A program made the translations under genes and the position numbers. 64,000 nt of DNA from positions 54,720 through 118,719 of the forward strand of contig NZ_AGBF01000006.1 of assembly GCF_000225525.1 (NCBI RefSeq), written 5' to 3'. This stretch comes from Streptomyces zinciresistens K42. Its GTDB lineage: Bacteria; Actinomycetota; Actinomycetes; Streptomycetales; Streptomycetaceae. Shown one piece after another: positions 44,376-54,408 of the stretch; the stretch's first letter is position 1, and each line of letters starts with the position of its first letter. The notes under the pieces are model-generated. The model was not told the DNA's origin, did not search any database, and saw only the letters and a program-made list of their open reading frames with translations.

Positions 44376-45140
44376 ATGGCCGTCAGGGCGTACGACCTCA
44401 CCGGGCGCACCGCGTTCATCACCGGCGCGGCCGGCGGCATCGGCCGCGCCTGCGCGGTACTGCTCGCCGAGGCGGGCGCCACCGTGCACTGCGCGGACCG
44501 CGACGCACAGGGCCTGCACGAGACGGCGACCCTGGCGAGGGCGCGCGGCGGCACCGCGCACGCGCACCCGCTCGACGTCACCGACCGCGAAGGGCTGCAC
44601 CGAGCCGTCGCCTCGTGCGACCGGCTGGACGTGATGGCAGCGGTCGCCGGGATCATGCACAGCAGCACCGTCCTGGAGACCCGCGACGAGGACCTCGACC
44701 GGGTCCTGGACGTCAACTTCAAGGGGGTGCTCCACGCCTGCCAGGAAGCCGCCCGCGCCATGCTCGACCGGGACATCAGGGGCAGCATCGTGACCATGGC
44801 CTCGGGCGCCGTGGACACCGGCGGCGCCGGCCTGCTCTGCTACGGCGTGGCCAAGGCGGCCGTCGTGCAGCTGACGAAGACGCTGGCGACGGAGCTGGGC
44901 CCGCACGGCATCCGCGTCAACGCGGTCGCCCCGGGCTGGATCCGCACCCCCATGACCAGCCGTCACGAGACCGAGCAGCAGGCGCGGACCGAGGCGTTCA
45001 TGGCGCGCATGTCACCGTTGGGCAGGGTCGGCGAGCCGGAGGACGTGGCGCACACGGTGCTCCACCTGGCGTCCGACGCCTCGTCCTTCACCACGGGCCA
45101 GATCCTTCGCCCGAACGGCGGGGTGGCCATGCCCTGGTAG
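44376..45140 (+). CDS. Short-chain dehydrogenase/reductase
   Basis: 254-aa classical SDR. Cofactor loop TGAAGGIGRA is at about 14-23, and the NAG-type motif reads AAVAGIMHSS. Catalytic Ser is in TMASGAVDTGG, with Tyr and Lys in CYGVAKAAVV. The C-terminus GRVGEPEDVAHTVLHLAS and TGQILRPNGGVAMPW is typical of 3-oxoacyl-reductase-like SDRs. Acidic residue after the second strand (CADRD) suggests NAD(H) preference. Leaderless with a palindromic operator over the -35. The substrate is unknown. Confidence 0.9.
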   Translation: MAVRAYDLTGRTAFITGAAGGIGRACAVLLAEAGATVHCADRDAQGLHETATLARARGGTAHAHPLDVTDREGLHRAVASCDRLDVMAAVAGIMHSSTVLETRDEDLDRVLDVNFKGVLHACQEAARAMLDRDIRGSIVTMASGAVDTGGAGLLCYGVAKAAVVQLTKTLATELGPHGIRVNAVAPGWIRTPMTSRHETEQQARTEAFMARMSPLGRVGEPEDVAHTVLHLASDASSFTTGQILRPNGGVAMPW

Positions 45141-45170
45141 CCCAGCCCGCCCCGACGCCCGCCGTGCCCT

Positions 45171-45240
45171 CCACCCTCCACCCTCCACCCTCCGCCCTCC
45201 GCCCGGCGCCCGACACCCTCCGGCCTCCGGCCTCCGGCCA
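45171..45240. repeat. Heptanucleotide tandem repeats downstream of the SDR gene
   Basis: Three CCACCCT and two CCGCCC(T) units (45171-45204), then further CGGCCTC units (45221-45240). The 206-base gap to the next gene shows no coding signal. Confidence 0.8.
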
Positions 45241-45346
45241 GCGCGAACCGCCAGCCGTCGCCCCGGGGCACGGCGGCCCGCCCAGCCCGAGTACACCGAC
45301 CCGAAGCCGCCCGCGCCATCCTCAGCCCGAGCACCCTGACCCGAAC

Positions 45347-45610
45347 TCAGCCGTCCGGACCCGCTTCCCCGCCGCCCCGCCCCGCGCTCCCGGCACGCCA
45401 GGCCGCCGCCCACCGCCGCCCGTCCACGGCACCAGCGGCCCGCTCCTTGGACACGGCGTGCACCGGCAGCAGCCCCAGCCCCCACCCACCGGCCGCGACC
45501 GCCGCCTCCAGGACCCCCGCGTCGGGCACCACCGCGAGCCGCAGTACCGCCCACCACCACAGCGCCCCGAACCCCAGGGCCACCCCCCGGCGCACTATCG
45601 GCCGTGCCAT
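45347..45610 (-). CDS. Small membrane protein, function unknown
   Basis: 87-aa protein with a central hydrophobic segment (VALGFGALWWWAVLRLAVV) and a second weakly hydrophobic one, then an Ala/Arg/Gly-rich tail. ATG with GGAGGTGA about 5 bases upstream, a strong signal that this is a real gene. I recognise no family. Confidence 0.6.
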   Translation of the reverse strand: MARPIVRRGVALGFGALWWWAVLRLAVVPDAGVLEAAVAAGGWGLGLLPVHAVSKERAAGAVDGRRWAAAWRAGSAGRGGGEAGPDG

Positions 45611-46063
45611 CCACTCACCTCCAGCCCCGAGGCCAGAAACGCCCGCACAGCGCCAGCGTGGGCGCCTCGGCGGCCGGCCCCGTACCCGACCCCGTACCAC
45701 CCGAAGCGGCACAGCCCTCATCGCTCATCGCGCACCCGGCACGCCGTACTCTCTCCACTCGACCGGGACCCCCCTCACCCCGCGTCACACGCCGTCACCC
45801 TCCACGATGACCGCGGGAGTAGCGCCCGGCAAACGCACGCAGCGCCCCTCGGCGTTCCGCGCACGAGGCAAAACCCGCACCGACGCGCCCCGAAAGCCCC
45901 CCAACACCCCCACGCGCCCCCGCACGCCCGCCGACCGGCCCCGGGCTCCCCGAACAGCACGAAACCCCGACCACGCTCCCCCAGGTCTCCCTGGAGAAGC
46001 CCCGGCCGGGGCCTCACACGCTTCTCGGCGCATGGTCAGGTCATGCGCACGGGCCTGTCACCG
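45611..46063. other. Gene-poor spacer between clgR and a small membrane protein
   Basis: 453 bases without a convincing gene. Frames on both strands are Arg/Pro-rich and lack good start signals. The region holds the promoter for the small membrane protein and the 3' end of the clgR transcript; I see no clear hairpin. Confidence 0.5.
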
Positions 46064-46444
46064 TCACGCGGCGACCACGTCCACCGCTTCGGCGGGCGCC
46101 TTGATGGTCACCCGCTCCGGCGGCACACCGGTCACCGACACGGAGCCCAGCATCGGACGGACCGACGCGGGCACGGGCTGGCTGGGGGTCGCCGCAGCGG
46201 ACTGGGCCAGCTCGGCGAGGGCGAGCTCGTCGCTCACTTCCCGCATGAGCTCGGACATCCGTACGTCCAGCGCGTCGCAGATCGCGGCGAGCAGCTCGGA
46301 GGACGCCTCCTTCTGCCCCCGCTCCACCTCGGAGAGATAGCCGAGCGAGACTCGGGCGGACGAGGAGACTTCGCGCAGAGTACGGCCCTGGCGCTGGCGC
46401 TGCCGACGCAGCACGTCACCCAGCAGGCGACGGAGCAGAATCAT
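46064..46444 (-). CDS. clgR: ClgR-type XRE-family transcriptional regulator
   Basis: 126-aa helix-turn-helix protein. [20 protein letters not shown] and [21 protein letters not shown] form the [20 protein letters not shown] follows, as in ClgR. ClgR activates clp protease and stress genes in actinobacteria. The C-terminus ends in VVAA, a possible degradation tag for ClpP (known for ClgR). ATG with GGAGGGAG 6 bases upstream, an excellent SD. Located beside cinA-pgsA, as in other actinobacteria. Confidence 0.9.
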   Translation of the reverse strand: MILLRRLLGDVLRRQRQRQGRTLREVSSSARVSLGYLSEVERGQKEASSELLAAICDALDVRMSELMREVSDELALAELAQSAAATPSQPVPASVRPMLGSVSVTGVPPERVTIKAPAEAVDVVAA

Positions 46445-46553
46445 CGGTGGCTCCCTCCTCGGACCGCGTAGCCGCATCCTTCACGCCCCACCGTACCGCC
46501 TTGCGCCGCGGCCGTGCGGGGAGCGATGTCGTGTTCACTCAGGGCTGCAAACA

Positions 46554-47099
46554 TCAAAACCCCCCGTTCTGTTCCGTATCCTGTGCGCGCTCATTCCCGC
46601 CGTGTTCGCCCGCAAGCTCCTCCCGAAGCAGCGCGAGCACGCTCCGTACACTCTCCATACGAATTTCCGCCCGGCTGCCGTTCAACCGCAGGGCCTCCAC
46701 TTTTCCGCCACCGGCAGAACCAGAATCGGGACGAAAGGGTCCATCCAGGGCCACGAAAACGGTGCCCACCGGCTGCCCGTCCTGCTCGTCGGGGCCTGCG
46801 ACGCCCGTCGTGGCGATGCCCCAGTCGGCCCCGAGCGCCTTCCGCACACCGGCCGCCATCTCCGCCGCGACCTGCGGATTCACCGCGCCGTGCTGCTCCA
46901 GCAAGGTGATGTCCACGCCCAGCAGCCGATGCTTCAGCTCGGTCGCGTAGGCGGTCACCGCCCCCCGAAACGCCTTGGACGCCCCCGGAACCGTCGTGAC
47001 CTCCGCCGCGACCAGTCCGCCCGTCAGCGACTCGGCGACGGCAAGCGTCTCGCCCCTCACGGTGAGTAGTCGCACGATGTCCGCGGCCGGAGAGTTCAC
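46554..47099 (-). CDS. cinA: CinA C-terminal domain protein (NMN amidase type)
   Basis: 181-aa protein consisting of only the CinA-C (PncC, nicotinamide-nucleotide amidase) domain: LAVAESLTGGLVAAEVTTVPGASKAFRG, split as LAVAESLTGGLVA then VPGASKAFRGAVTAY; later GIATTGVAGPDEQDG and QPVGTVFVAL. No N-terminal MoCo-like domain, which is usual for actinobacterial versions. GTG start overlaps the pgsA stop by 4 bases. Third gene of the rimO-pgsA-cinA operon. Confidence 0.93.
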   Translation of the reverse strand: MNSPAADIVRLLTVRGETLAVAESLTGGLVAAEVTTVPGASKAFRGAVTAYATELKHRLLGVDITLLEQHGAVNPQVAAEMAAGVRKALGADWGIATTGVAGPDEQDGQPVGTVFVALDGPFRPDSGSAGGGKVEALRLNGSRAEIRMESVRSVLALLREELAGEHGGNERAQDTEQNGGF

Positions 47100-47866
47100 C
47101 CTTGCGTCTCCTCCAACGCGGCCTTGCGCTCGGCGATCCCCTGCCTGCGCAGCACCATGGCTTGCCTGACATAGTCCAGCCCGGTCACCACGGTCAGCAG
47201 GACCGCCGCGGCCATCACCCACCAGCGCAGGGTGGCCAGCCATCCCGTGAGCGCCAGGATGTACATCCCGACGGCCACGCCCTGCGTGAGGGTCTTGAGC
47301 TTGCCGCCCCTGCTCGCCGGGATCACTCCGTACCGGATGACAAGGAAACGCAGCAGCGTGACCCCGAGTTCCCGGCCGAGGATCACGACCGTCACCCACC
47401 ACGGCAGATCGTCCAGCACGGACAGACAGATCAGCGCGGCACCCATGATCGCCTTGTCGGCGATGGGGTCGGCGATCTTCCCGAAGTCGGTGACCAGGTC
47501 GTACGTCCGCGCCAGATGTCCGTCGAACAGGTCGGTGATCATGGCGACCGCGAAGGCGGCCCACGCGAACGAGCGCCACGCCGGGTCGTAGCCGCCGTCG
47601 GCCAGCATCAGGGCGACGAACGCCGGCACGAGGACCAACCGGAGCATGGTCAGGAGGTTGGCGATGTTCCAGACACTCGCCTGGTTGACGGCCGCCGCCG
47701 CGATCTTCCCGCCGCGCACGGACCTGGCCGTGCCCTCGGGCCCCAGGTCGCTGCCGGCCGCCAGAGCGTCCGCGGCCGACACCGCGCCGGGCACCGGCGC
47801 GCCCAGCGCACCGGCCTTGCCCGCACCGGAGGAACCGCCCGCGGCGGACGCCGGAACTCCCGTCAT
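47096..47866 (-). CDS. pgsA: CDP-diacylglycerol--glycerol-3-phosphate 3-phosphatidyltransferase
   Basis: 256-aa integral membrane enzyme for phosphatidylglycerol phosphate synthesis. CDP-alcohol phosphotransferase motif D-x2-DG-x2-AR-x8-G-x3-D-x3-D is seen as [12 protein letters not shown] then [12 protein letters not shown]. About four membrane helices. The first ~60 residues are a low-complexity Ala/Gly extension. Start overlaps the rimO stop by 4 bases (ATGA), and its stop overlaps cinA. Confidence 0.95.
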   Translation of the reverse strand: MTGVPASAAGGSSGAGKAGALGAPVPGAVSAADALAAGSDLGPEGTARSVRGGKIAAAAVNQASVWNIANLLTMLRLVLVPAFVALMLADGGYDPAWRSFAWAAFAVAMITDLFDGHLARTYDLVTDFGKIADPIADKAIMGAALICLSVLDDLPWWVTVVILGRELGVTLLRFLVIRYGVIPASRGGKLKTLTQGVAVGMYILALTGWLATLRWWVMAAAVLLTVVTGLDYVRQAMVLRRQGIAERKAALEETQG

Positions 47867-49344
47867 CTGCCGTCCTCCTCGCTGCCCGCGGACGCGCCCT
47901 GGAGCGGTTCGGCCACCAGGTCGACGCCCTCCGTACCCACCACCTTCGCCTCGACCATACGACCGATGCCCAGCCCCTCGCCGCTCGTGAGCAGCACCTG
48001 GCCGTCCGTCTCGGGGGCCTGGTGCGCGCCGCGGCCGTGCGCACCCTCACCGGTCTCGTCGGAGCCCAGCGACTCGACGAGGACGTGGACGGTCTCCCCG
48101 AGGCGCTCCTCGGCGCGCTGCGAGACGAGTTCCTCGGCCAGCCTGGAGACCCTGGCCAGCCGCTCGGCGACGACGTCCTCGTCGAGCTTGTTGTCGTAGG
48201 TCGCGGCTTCGGTGCCCTCCTCGTCGGAGTAGCCGAAGACACCGATGGCGTCCAGCCGCGCGCTGTCGAGGAACCGCTCCAGCTCGGCGAGGTCGGCCTC
48301 GCTCTCGCCGGGGAAGCCGACGATGAAGTTGGAGCGCACGCCCGCCTGGGGGGCCTTGCCGCGGATGGTGTCGAGCAGTTCCAGGAACCGGTCGGTGTCG
48401 CCGAAGCGCCGCATGGAGCGCAGCACGTCCGGCGCGGAGTGCTGGAAGGACAGGTCGAAGTAGGGGGCGACCTTGGGCGTGGAGGTCAGGACGTCGATCA
48501 GGCCGGGCCGCATCTCGGCGGGCTGGAGGTAGCTCACGCGGACGCGCTCGATGCCGTCGACCTCGGCGAGTTCCGGCAGCAGGGACTCCAGCAGGCGGAT
48601 GTCGCCGAGGTCCTTGCCGTAGGAGGTGTTGTTCTCGGAGACCAGCATGATCTCCTTGACGCCCTGCTCGGCGAGCCAGCGCGTCTCGTTCAGCACGTCG
48701 CTCGGGCGGCGCGAGATGAAGGAGCCGCGGAAGGACGGGATGGCGCAGAAGGTGCAGCGCCGGTCGCAGCCGGAGGCGAGCTTCACGGAGGCGACGGGGG
48801 CGCCGTCGAGGCGGCGACGCAGGGGCGCGCGGGGGCCCGAGGCGGGAGCGAGCCCGTCGGGGAGGTCGGCGGGAGCGTGCCCGGGGAGCGCGACGGCGGC
48901 GGCGGACTCCTGCCGCTCGGCCGGGCTGATCGGCAGCAGCTTGCGCCGGTCGCGCGGGGTGTGCGAGGCGTGGACGCCGCCGGACAGGATCGTCTGGAGC
49001 CGGTCGGAGATGTCCGTGTAGTCGTCGAAACCGAGCACGCCGTCGGCCTCGGGAAGGGCCTCCGCGAGGTCCTTCCCATACCGCTCGGCCATGCAGCCCA
49101 CCGCCACCACGGCCTGGGTTCTGCCATGGCCCTTGAGATCGTTGGCCTCAAGGAGGGCGTCGACGGAGTCCTTCTTGGCGGCGTCGACGAAGCCACAGGT
49201 GTTGACGACGGCGACGTCCGCGTCGGCGGCGTCGTCCACGAGATCCCAGCCGTCCGCCTCCAAACGGCCTGCGAGCTCCTCCGAGTCCACCTCGTTGCGG
49301 GCGCAGCCAAGAGTGACGAGTGCGACGGTACGGCGTTCAGGCAT
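47863..49344 (-). CDS. rimO: Ribosomal protein S12 methylthiotransferase
   Basis: 493-aa radical-SAM enzyme adding a methylthio group to Asp of ribosomal protein S12. UPF0004 cysteines are in [26 protein letters not shown] and [10 protein letters not shown], and the radical-SAM motif is CDRRCTFC. The RimO-type GCARN (rather than MiaB-type GCQMN) separates it from miaB in this window. Between the domains is a Pro/Ala/Arg-rich insert (about 160-195). ATG lies 7 bases after TAGTCT with no SD: leaderless. First gene of the rimO-pgsA-cinA operon. Confidence 0.95.
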   Translation of the reverse strand: MPERRTVALVTLGCARNEVDSEELAGRLEADGWDLVDDAADADVAVVNTCGFVDAAKKDSVDALLEANDLKGHGRTQAVVAVGCMAERYGKDLAEALPEADGVLGFDDYTDISDRLQTILSGGVHASHTPRDRRKLLPISPAERQESAAAVALPGHAPADLPDGLAPASGPRAPLRRRLDGAPVASVKLASGCDRRCTFCAIPSFRGSFISRRPSDVLNETRWLAEQGVKEIMLVSENNTSYGKDLGDIRLLESLLPELAEVDGIERVRVSYLQPAEMRPGLIDVLTSTPKVAPYFDLSFQHSAPDVLRSMRRFGDTDRFLELLDTIRGKAPQAGVRSNFIVGFPGESEADLAELERFLDSARLDAIGVFGYSDEEGTEAATYDNKLDEDVVAERLARVSRLAEELVSQRAEERLGETVHVLVESLGSDETGEGAHGRGAHQAPETDGQVLLTSGEGLGIGRMVEAKVVGTEGVDLVAEPLQGASAGSEEDGR

Positions 49345-49351
49345 GGGCTCA

Positions 49352-49374
49352 AGACTACTTTGTCTCTCTGACAG
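49352..49374 (-). promoter_or_regulatory. Candidate PafBC-type promoter of rimO-pgsA-cinA
   Basis: CTGTCAGAG, exactly 8 bases, TAGTCT, then 7 bases to the ATG. Seven of nine motif positions match and the -10 is a full TANNNT. Confidence 0.5.
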
Positions 49375-49430
49375 CCCACGTCGACGGGGTTGGCCGAACA
49401 TGGCCGACCCCGTCGCGGTGTCGCCCGGCG

Positions 49431-50267
49431 CTAACCGGCCTGCGGGTCACCCTTGGTGTAGGTGAGGCGCTCGACCGCGCCCGGCTGCCACTCGTCCTCG
49501 ATCTTCTTGCCGTTGACGTAGAGGTCGATCGCGCCCGCGTCGCCGAGGACCAGGTTGATCTTGTCGCTGTCCTGGAAGGTCTTGGTGTCGCCCTGCTTGA
49601 GGAGGCCGTCGAAGAGCAGCTTGCCGCTGCGGTCCTTGGCCGAGATCCAGCTGCGGCCGTCGGTGGCGGTCACCTGGACGGTGACCTTGTCCTGGGGGAC
49701 GGCGGCGATGGCGCTGTCCGACGGTTCCGGCTGGGGGTCCTTGGGCTTGTCGGTCTTCGGGGTGGGCGTGGACGTGTCGGCCGACGGCGCGGGGCCGCCC
49801 CCGGCGACGGACGACTTGCCGGTGTCGTCCTCGCCCTTGAAGGCGGTGAATCCGACGAAACCGACCACGGCGACGATCGCCGCGACCATGGCCGCGGTCC
49901 AGTTGGGACCGCGCCGCTCGGGGCGGATGCGCTCCGCCTCGAACAGGGGAGCCGCCGGGGTCGGCGCCGGCCGTCCGCCGTGCGCGTCGTCGTACTGTGC
50001 GAGCAGCGGCGCGGGATCGAGGTTGACGGCCCTGGCCAGGGTCCGGATGTGGCCGCGGGCGTACACGTCACCGCCGCAGGGGGTGAAGTCGTCGGCCTCG
50101 ATGGCCCGCACGATGGCGATACGGACCCGGGTGGCGTTGGTGACGTCCTCGACGGTCAGCCCGGCGTCGACGCGCGCCTGCTGGAGGGCACGCCCGATCG
50201 AGGGGCGGGAGTCGTCGGACACGTCTTCGAACGGACGCTCGTCTTCAGGGGAGTTGTCGAGGGACAC
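49431..50267 (-). CDS. RodZ-like HTH membrane protein (DUF4115)
   Basis: 278-aa bitopic protein. N-terminal XRE-like HTH_25 domain ([20 protein letters not shown] through [13 protein letters not shown]), one membrane helix ([19 protein letters not shown] at about 124-142), a Pro/Thr linker, then an extracytoplasmic DUF4115-type beta domain. This is the RodZ architecture; RodZ links MreB to the wall machinery in rods. GTG start with AAGG 8 bases upstream. Neighbour of ftsK and rimO. Confidence 0.88.
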   Translation of the reverse strand: MSLDNSPEDERPFEDVSDDSRPSIGRALQQARVDAGLTVEDVTNATRVRIAIVRAIEADDFTPCGGDVYARGHIRTLARAVNLDPAPLLAQYDDAHGGRPAPTPAAPLFEAERIRPERRGPNWTAAMVAAIVAVVGFVGFTAFKGEDDTGKSSVAGGGPAPSADTSTPTPKTDKPKDPQPEPSDSAIAAVPQDKVTVQVTATDGRSWISAKDRSGKLLFDGLLKQGDTKTFQDSDKINLVLGDAGAIDLYVNGKKIEDEWQPGAVERLTYTKGDPQAG

Positions 50268-50577
50268 GGGGGCGCCTTTCGAGCGTTTGAGCCACCTGTG
50301 CTGGAGGTTCAGTCTAGGGGGGTGACGAAAGAGCGGGGCAACCGGACGGCGGGACTTTGTACGCCATCGGTATGGCCGGACACACCGATGGTCGGGCGCG
50401 AGTTGCCGCTTCCCTCAACTTGACGTACGCCGAGGGGGAACGGTTGCTCAATGATCGCTCACGGGTGGGTCACGATCGGACATCGGCCCCTCGCCCACCC
50501 ACCCGTACGGCGGCCATTGATCTCGCTTTGCCGCCGCCGTCGTCTTCACGCCTTCCGGCCCGCGGGCACCGGCGCTT
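50268..50577. other. Spacer between the RodZ-like gene and ftsK, with a long-arm hairpin
   Basis: 310 bases. The RodZ-like promoter should lie at its left (TAGACT at about 50312-50317 on the minus strand is a candidate -10). A perfect 10-bp inverted repeat ACGGGTGGGT / ACCCACCCGT (50461-50470 and 50497-50506) with 26-base loop may terminate ftsK. No convincing gene. Confidence 0.5.
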
Positions 50578-53334
50578 TCAAGCCTCCCCGCGGATCACCG
50601 CGAGCACGCCGTCCAGCTCGTCCGCCTTCACCAGGACGTCACGCGCCTTGGAGCCCTCGCTGGGTCCGACGACCCCGCGCGACTCCATGAGGTCCATCAG
50701 ACGGCCCGCCTTGGCGAACCCGACGCGCAGCTTGCGCTGGAGCATCGACGTCGACCCGAACTGCGTGGACACCACCAGTTCCGCCGCCTGGCAGAGCAGG
50801 TCGAGGTCGTCGCCGATCTCCTCGTCGATCTCCTTCTTCTGCTTGGTCCCGACGACGACGTCGTCCCGGAAGACGGGCGCCATCTGGTCCTTGCAGTGCT
50901 GGACGACGGCCGCGACCTCGTCCTCGGTGACGAACGCGCCCTGCATACGCGTCGGCTTGTTCGCGCCCATGGGCAGGAACAGCCCGTCGCCCTTGCCGAT
51001 GAGCTTCTCGGCGCCGGGCTGGTCGAGGATGACGCGCGAGTCGGCGAGCGAGGAGGTGGCGAACGCGAGCCTGGAGGGCACGTTCGCCTTGATGAGGCCG
51101 GTGACCACGTCGACCGAGGGGCGCTGGGTGGCCAGCACCAGATGGATGCCGGCGGCACGCGCGAGCTGGGTGATGCGCACGATGGCGTCCTCGACGTCCC
51201 GCGGCGCCACCATCATCAGGTCGGCGAGCTCGTCGACGATGACGAGCAGGTACGGGTAGGGCTGCAGCTCGCGCTCGCTGCCCTCCGGGGCCTTCACCTT
51301 GCCGTTGCGGACGGCCGCGTTGAAGTCGTCGATGTGCCGGTAGCCGTAGGCGGCGAGGTCGTCGTAGCGCAGGTCCATCTCGCGTACGACCCACTGGAGG
51401 GCCTCGGCGGCCCGCTTGGGGTTGGTGATGATCGGCGTGATCAGGTGCGGGACGCCCTCGTAGGCGGTCAGCTCCACGCGCTTGGGGTCGACCAGGACCA
51501 TGCGCACGTCCTCGGGGGTCGCCCGCATCAGGATCGAGGTGATCAGGCAGTTGATGCAGGACGACTTGCCGGATCCGGTGGCGCCGGCGACCAGCACATG
51601 GGGCATCTTCGCGATGTTGGCCATCACGTAGCCGCCCTCGACGTCCTTGCCGAGCGCGACCAGCATCGGGTGGTCGTCCTCCGCGGCGGCCGCCAGGCGC
51701 AGCACGTCGCCGAGGTTGACCATCTCGCGGTCGGTGTTGGGGATCTCGATGCCGACCGCGGACTTGCCGGGGATCGGGCTGATGATCCGTACGTCCGGGC
51801 TGGCGACGGCGTAGGCGATGTTCTTGGTCAGCGCGGTGATCCGCTCGACCTTCACCGCGGGCCCGAGCTCGACCTCGTAGCGCGTGACCGTCGGCCCGCG
51901 CGTGAAGCCGGTGACGCGGGCGTCGACCTTGAACTCGGTGAAGACCTGCGTGAGCGAGTCGACGATGGCGTCGTTGGCGGCGCTGCGCGACTTGCCGGGA
52001 CCGCCGCGTTCGAGGAGGTCGAGCGAGGGCAGCGCGTAGGTGACGTCGCCGGAGAGCTGGAGCTGCTCGGCGCGCGGCGGCAGGTCGCGGGTCTGCTCGG
52101 GCGCCTCCTTGGTGAGGTCCGGCACCTCGGCCTTGGTCAGGTCGGGTACGCCCGCCGCGGGTCCGGCCTTGGGGAGCTTCTCCTGCCTGGGCCGCGCCGC
52201 CGGGACCGGTGTGGGCACCGGGGTGGTCTCCTCGCGGTCGCCGACACTGACGCCCTGGGTGAGGTCGGCGACGATCGGCGAGGGCGGCATCCCGTGCAGG
52301 ACGGCGCCGTCGAGCGCCGCGGCGGCCGCCGCGGCGACGTCCACAGCGTCCAGGGGACGGTCCGTCTCGGGCTGCGGCACCGCGGAACGCCTCGGGCGGC
52401 CGCGACGCCGCGAGAGGGCCTCCTGCTCGGCGCCGTCGGGGTCGTAGGGCTCACGCGCCGGAGCGCGCTTGCGGCCGCGCGCCGCGGGCAGTGCCTCGCG
52501 CCACTGGTCGTCGTAGCGCTCGTCGTCGTCCGCGTACGCGTCCTCGTCGTCCTCGGGGTCGGGCAGGATGCCGAGTCTGACGCCGAGCAGCCGCAGCCGC
52601 TGCGGGATGGCGTTGACGGGGGTCGCGGTGACCACCAGCAGGCCGAACACGGTGAGCAGCACGAGCATCGGAACGGCGAGGACCTCGCCCATGGTGTACG
52701 TCAGCGGGGTCGCCGCTCCCCAGCCGATCAGCCCGCCGGCGTCCCTTATGGCCTGCATCCCGTCGCTGCGGGCGGGCGCGCCGACGGCGATGTGGACCTG
52801 GCCGAGCACGCCGATGACGAGCGCGGACAGGCCGATGACGATGCGTCCGTTGGCCTCGGGCTTCTCGGGGTGCCGGATGAAGCGCACACCGACGAGGGCG
52901 AACAGGATCGGCACCAGGAGGTCGAGCCGGCCGAAGGCGCCGGTCACGATGATCTCGACCAGGTCGCCGACCGGGCCGCGCAGATTGGACCAGGTGCCGG
53001 CGGCGACGATCAGCGCGAGGCCGAGCAGCAGCAGCGCCACGCCGTCCTTGCGGTGGGCGGGGTCGAGGTTCTTCGCACCCTGTCCTATGCCGCGGAACAC
53101 CGCGCCGACGGCGTGCGCGAGGCCGAGCCAGACGGCGCGGACGAGCCGGTACACGCCCCCGGTGGGGCTGGGTGCCGGCTTGGGCGGGGGCGCGCTCTTC
53201 CTCGCCGCGGGCTTCTTGGCCGGCGCCTTCTTCGCGGGGGCTTTCTTGGCGGCGGCCTTCTTCGCCGGAGCCTTCGCCGAAGCGGCCGCCTTCTTCGCGG
53301 GCGGCTTCTTGGCTGCGGGGGAACGTGAGGCCAT
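50578..53334 (-). CDS. ftsK: DNA translocase FtsK
   Basis: 918-aa septal DNA pump. The N-terminus is a Lys/Ala repeat (PAKKAPAKK type, about 20 lysines in the first 55 residues). Four to five membrane helices follow at about 120-270, a Pro-rich linker to 400, then the alpha-beta motor. The motor has Walker A GATGSGKSSC near 586 and Walker B LLVIVDELADLMMV. The C-terminal gamma winged helix is at about 855-915. The ATG at 53334 is favoured because TAACCT ends 7 bases upstream (leaderless). A GTG at 53370 would add 12 residues and cannot be excluded. Confidence 0.95.
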   Translation of the reverse strand: MASRSPAAKKPPAKKAAASAKAPAKKAAAKKAPAKKAPAKKPAARKSAPPPKPAPSPTGGVYRLVRAVWLGLAHAVGAVFRGIGQGAKNLDPAHRKDGVALLLLGLALIVAAGTWSNLRGPVGDLVEIIVTGAFGRLDLLVPILFALVGVRFIRHPEKPEANGRIVIGLSALVIGVLGQVHIAVGAPARSDGMQAIRDAGGLIGWGAATPLTYTMGEVLAVPMLVLLTVFGLLVVTATPVNAIPQRLRLLGVRLGILPDPEDDEDAYADDDERYDDQWREALPAARGRKRAPAREPYDPDGAEQEALSRRRGRPRRSAVPQPETDRPLDAVDVAAAAAAALDGAVLHGMPPSPIVADLTQGVSVGDREETTPVPTPVPAARPRQEKLPKAGPAAGVPDLTKAEVPDLTKEAPEQTRDLPPRAEQLQLSGDVTYALPSLDLLERGGPGKSRSAANDAIVDSLTQVFTEFKVDARVTGFTRGPTVTRYEVELGPAVKVERITALTKNIAYAVASPDVRIISPIPGKSAVGIEIPNTDREMVNLGDVLRLAAAAEDDHPMLVALGKDVEGGYVMANIAKMPHVLVAGATGSGKSSCINCLITSILMRATPEDVRMVLVDPKRVELTAYEGVPHLITPIITNPKRAAEALQWVVREMDLRYDDLAAYGYRHIDDFNAAVRNGKVKAPEGSERELQPYPYLLVIVDELADLMMVAPRDVEDAIVRITQLARAAGIHLVLATQRPSVDVVTGLIKANVPSRLAFATSSLADSRVILDQPGAEKLIGKGDGLFLPMGANKPTRMQGAFVTEDEVAAVVQHCKDQMAPVFRDDVVVGTKQKKEIDEEIGDDLDLLCQAAELVVSTQFGSTSMLQRKLRVGFAKAGRLMDLMESRGVVGPSEGSKARDVLVKADELDGVLAVIRGEA

Positions 53335-53483
53335 GGAGGTGAGGTTACCGGGGGAGGCGACAGTGGACACGTGTGCTCACTGCTTCACCCGTTCGTGTCG
53401 CCCTGCCCGGGACGGTGAACTGACACGGATTCACACACCGGACATAGCGGAACACGGAGCCGTCAACCGGAGCCGTCATGGCG

Positions 53484-54164
53484 TCAGTTCTGCGAGGACA
53501 CCGGGGAGGTGCTGCCGGTGCCCGGTTCGAGCGCGTCCAGCGCCCGCCGCAATCCGGTGAGTTTGCGTTCGAGATGGGCCGCGGTGGCCACCGCGGCGGC
53601 GTCCGCCGAGTCGTCGTCGAGCTGCTTCGACAGCGCCTCCGCCTGCTCCTCGACCGCCGCGAGCCGCGCCGACAGCTCGGCCAGCAGTCCGGCAGGCTCC
53701 TTCGCGTCGGCTCCCGCCGCCTTGCCGCCGCCCTCCAACTGGAGCCGCAGCAGGGCCGCCTGCTCGCGCAGTTGGCAGTTCTTCATGTACAGCTCGACGA
53801 ACACCGAGACCTTCGCCCGCAGCACCCACGGGTCGAACGGCTTGGAGATGTAGTCCACCGCGCCCGCCGCGTACCCGCGGAAGGTGTGGTGCGGGCCGTG
53901 GTTGATCGCGGTGAGGAAGATGATCGGGATGTCCCGGGTCCGTTCCCGCCGCTTGATGTGCGCGGCGGTTTCGAAACCGTCCATTCCCGGCATCTGGACG
54001 TCCAGCAGAATGACCGCGAAGTCGTCCGTCAGCAGTGCTTTGAGCGCTTCCTCCCCGGACGATGCCCGCACCAGGGTCTGGTCCAGCGCGGAGAGGATCG
54101 CCTCCAGCGCCAGCAGATTCTCCGGCCGGTCATCGACCAGGAGGATCTTGGCCTTCTGCACCAT
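53484..54164 (-). CDS. osaB: OsaB-type response regulator
   Basis: 226-aa protein: receiver domain at the N-terminus (LLVDDRPENLLALEA, phospho-Asp in VILLDVQMPGMDG, Lys in ISKPFDP), then a coiled-coil-like C-terminus (AKVSVFVELYMKNCQLREQ onward) with no DNA-binding domain. In S. coelicolor the orthologous pair osaA/osaB is needed for osmoadaptation and development. ATG with GGAGG 7 bases upstream. Lies 244 bases downstream of osaA on the same strand. Confidence 0.9.
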   Translation of the reverse strand: MVQKAKILLVDDRPENLLALEAILSALDQTLVRASSGEEALKALLTDDFAVILLDVQMPGMDGFETAAHIKRRERTRDIPIIFLTAINHGPHHTFRGYAAGAVDYISKPFDPWVLRAKVSVFVELYMKNCQLREQAALLRLQLEGGGKAAGADAKEPAGLLAELSARLAAVEEQAEALSKQLDDDSADAAAVATAAHLERKLTGLRRALDALEPGTGSTSPVSSQN

Positions 54165-54408
54165 GGCCCGCCCTCCTCGTCCCGGCAGTGCACCGGGCTC
54201 CGCCCCAGGGGACGACTCCCTAACGCCGCCCGTCCTCGTGCCGGTCATGGTAGCCGCACCCCGCCTGTCGCCACACCCTGTCACCGCGATGTCACTGTGC
54301 ACGTAGCGGAAACGCGGCGAGAGAACAGAAGGTTCCCCGGATCCCGCACTTCTACACGGCTTCGCGCACACTCCGTCAGCAACATCCGGTGAACGCTGTC
54401 CGTTTCTG

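Noticed and set aside
50357..51259. Plus-strand frame spanning the ftsK 3' end
   Set aside because: Ser/Thr/Arg-rich shadow of ftsK with no SD or motif.
53341..53370. PafBC-type motif at ftsK (CTGTCGCCT upstream of TAACCT)
   Set aside because: Spacing is 7 rather than 8 and the TTGTCRGTG match is weak.
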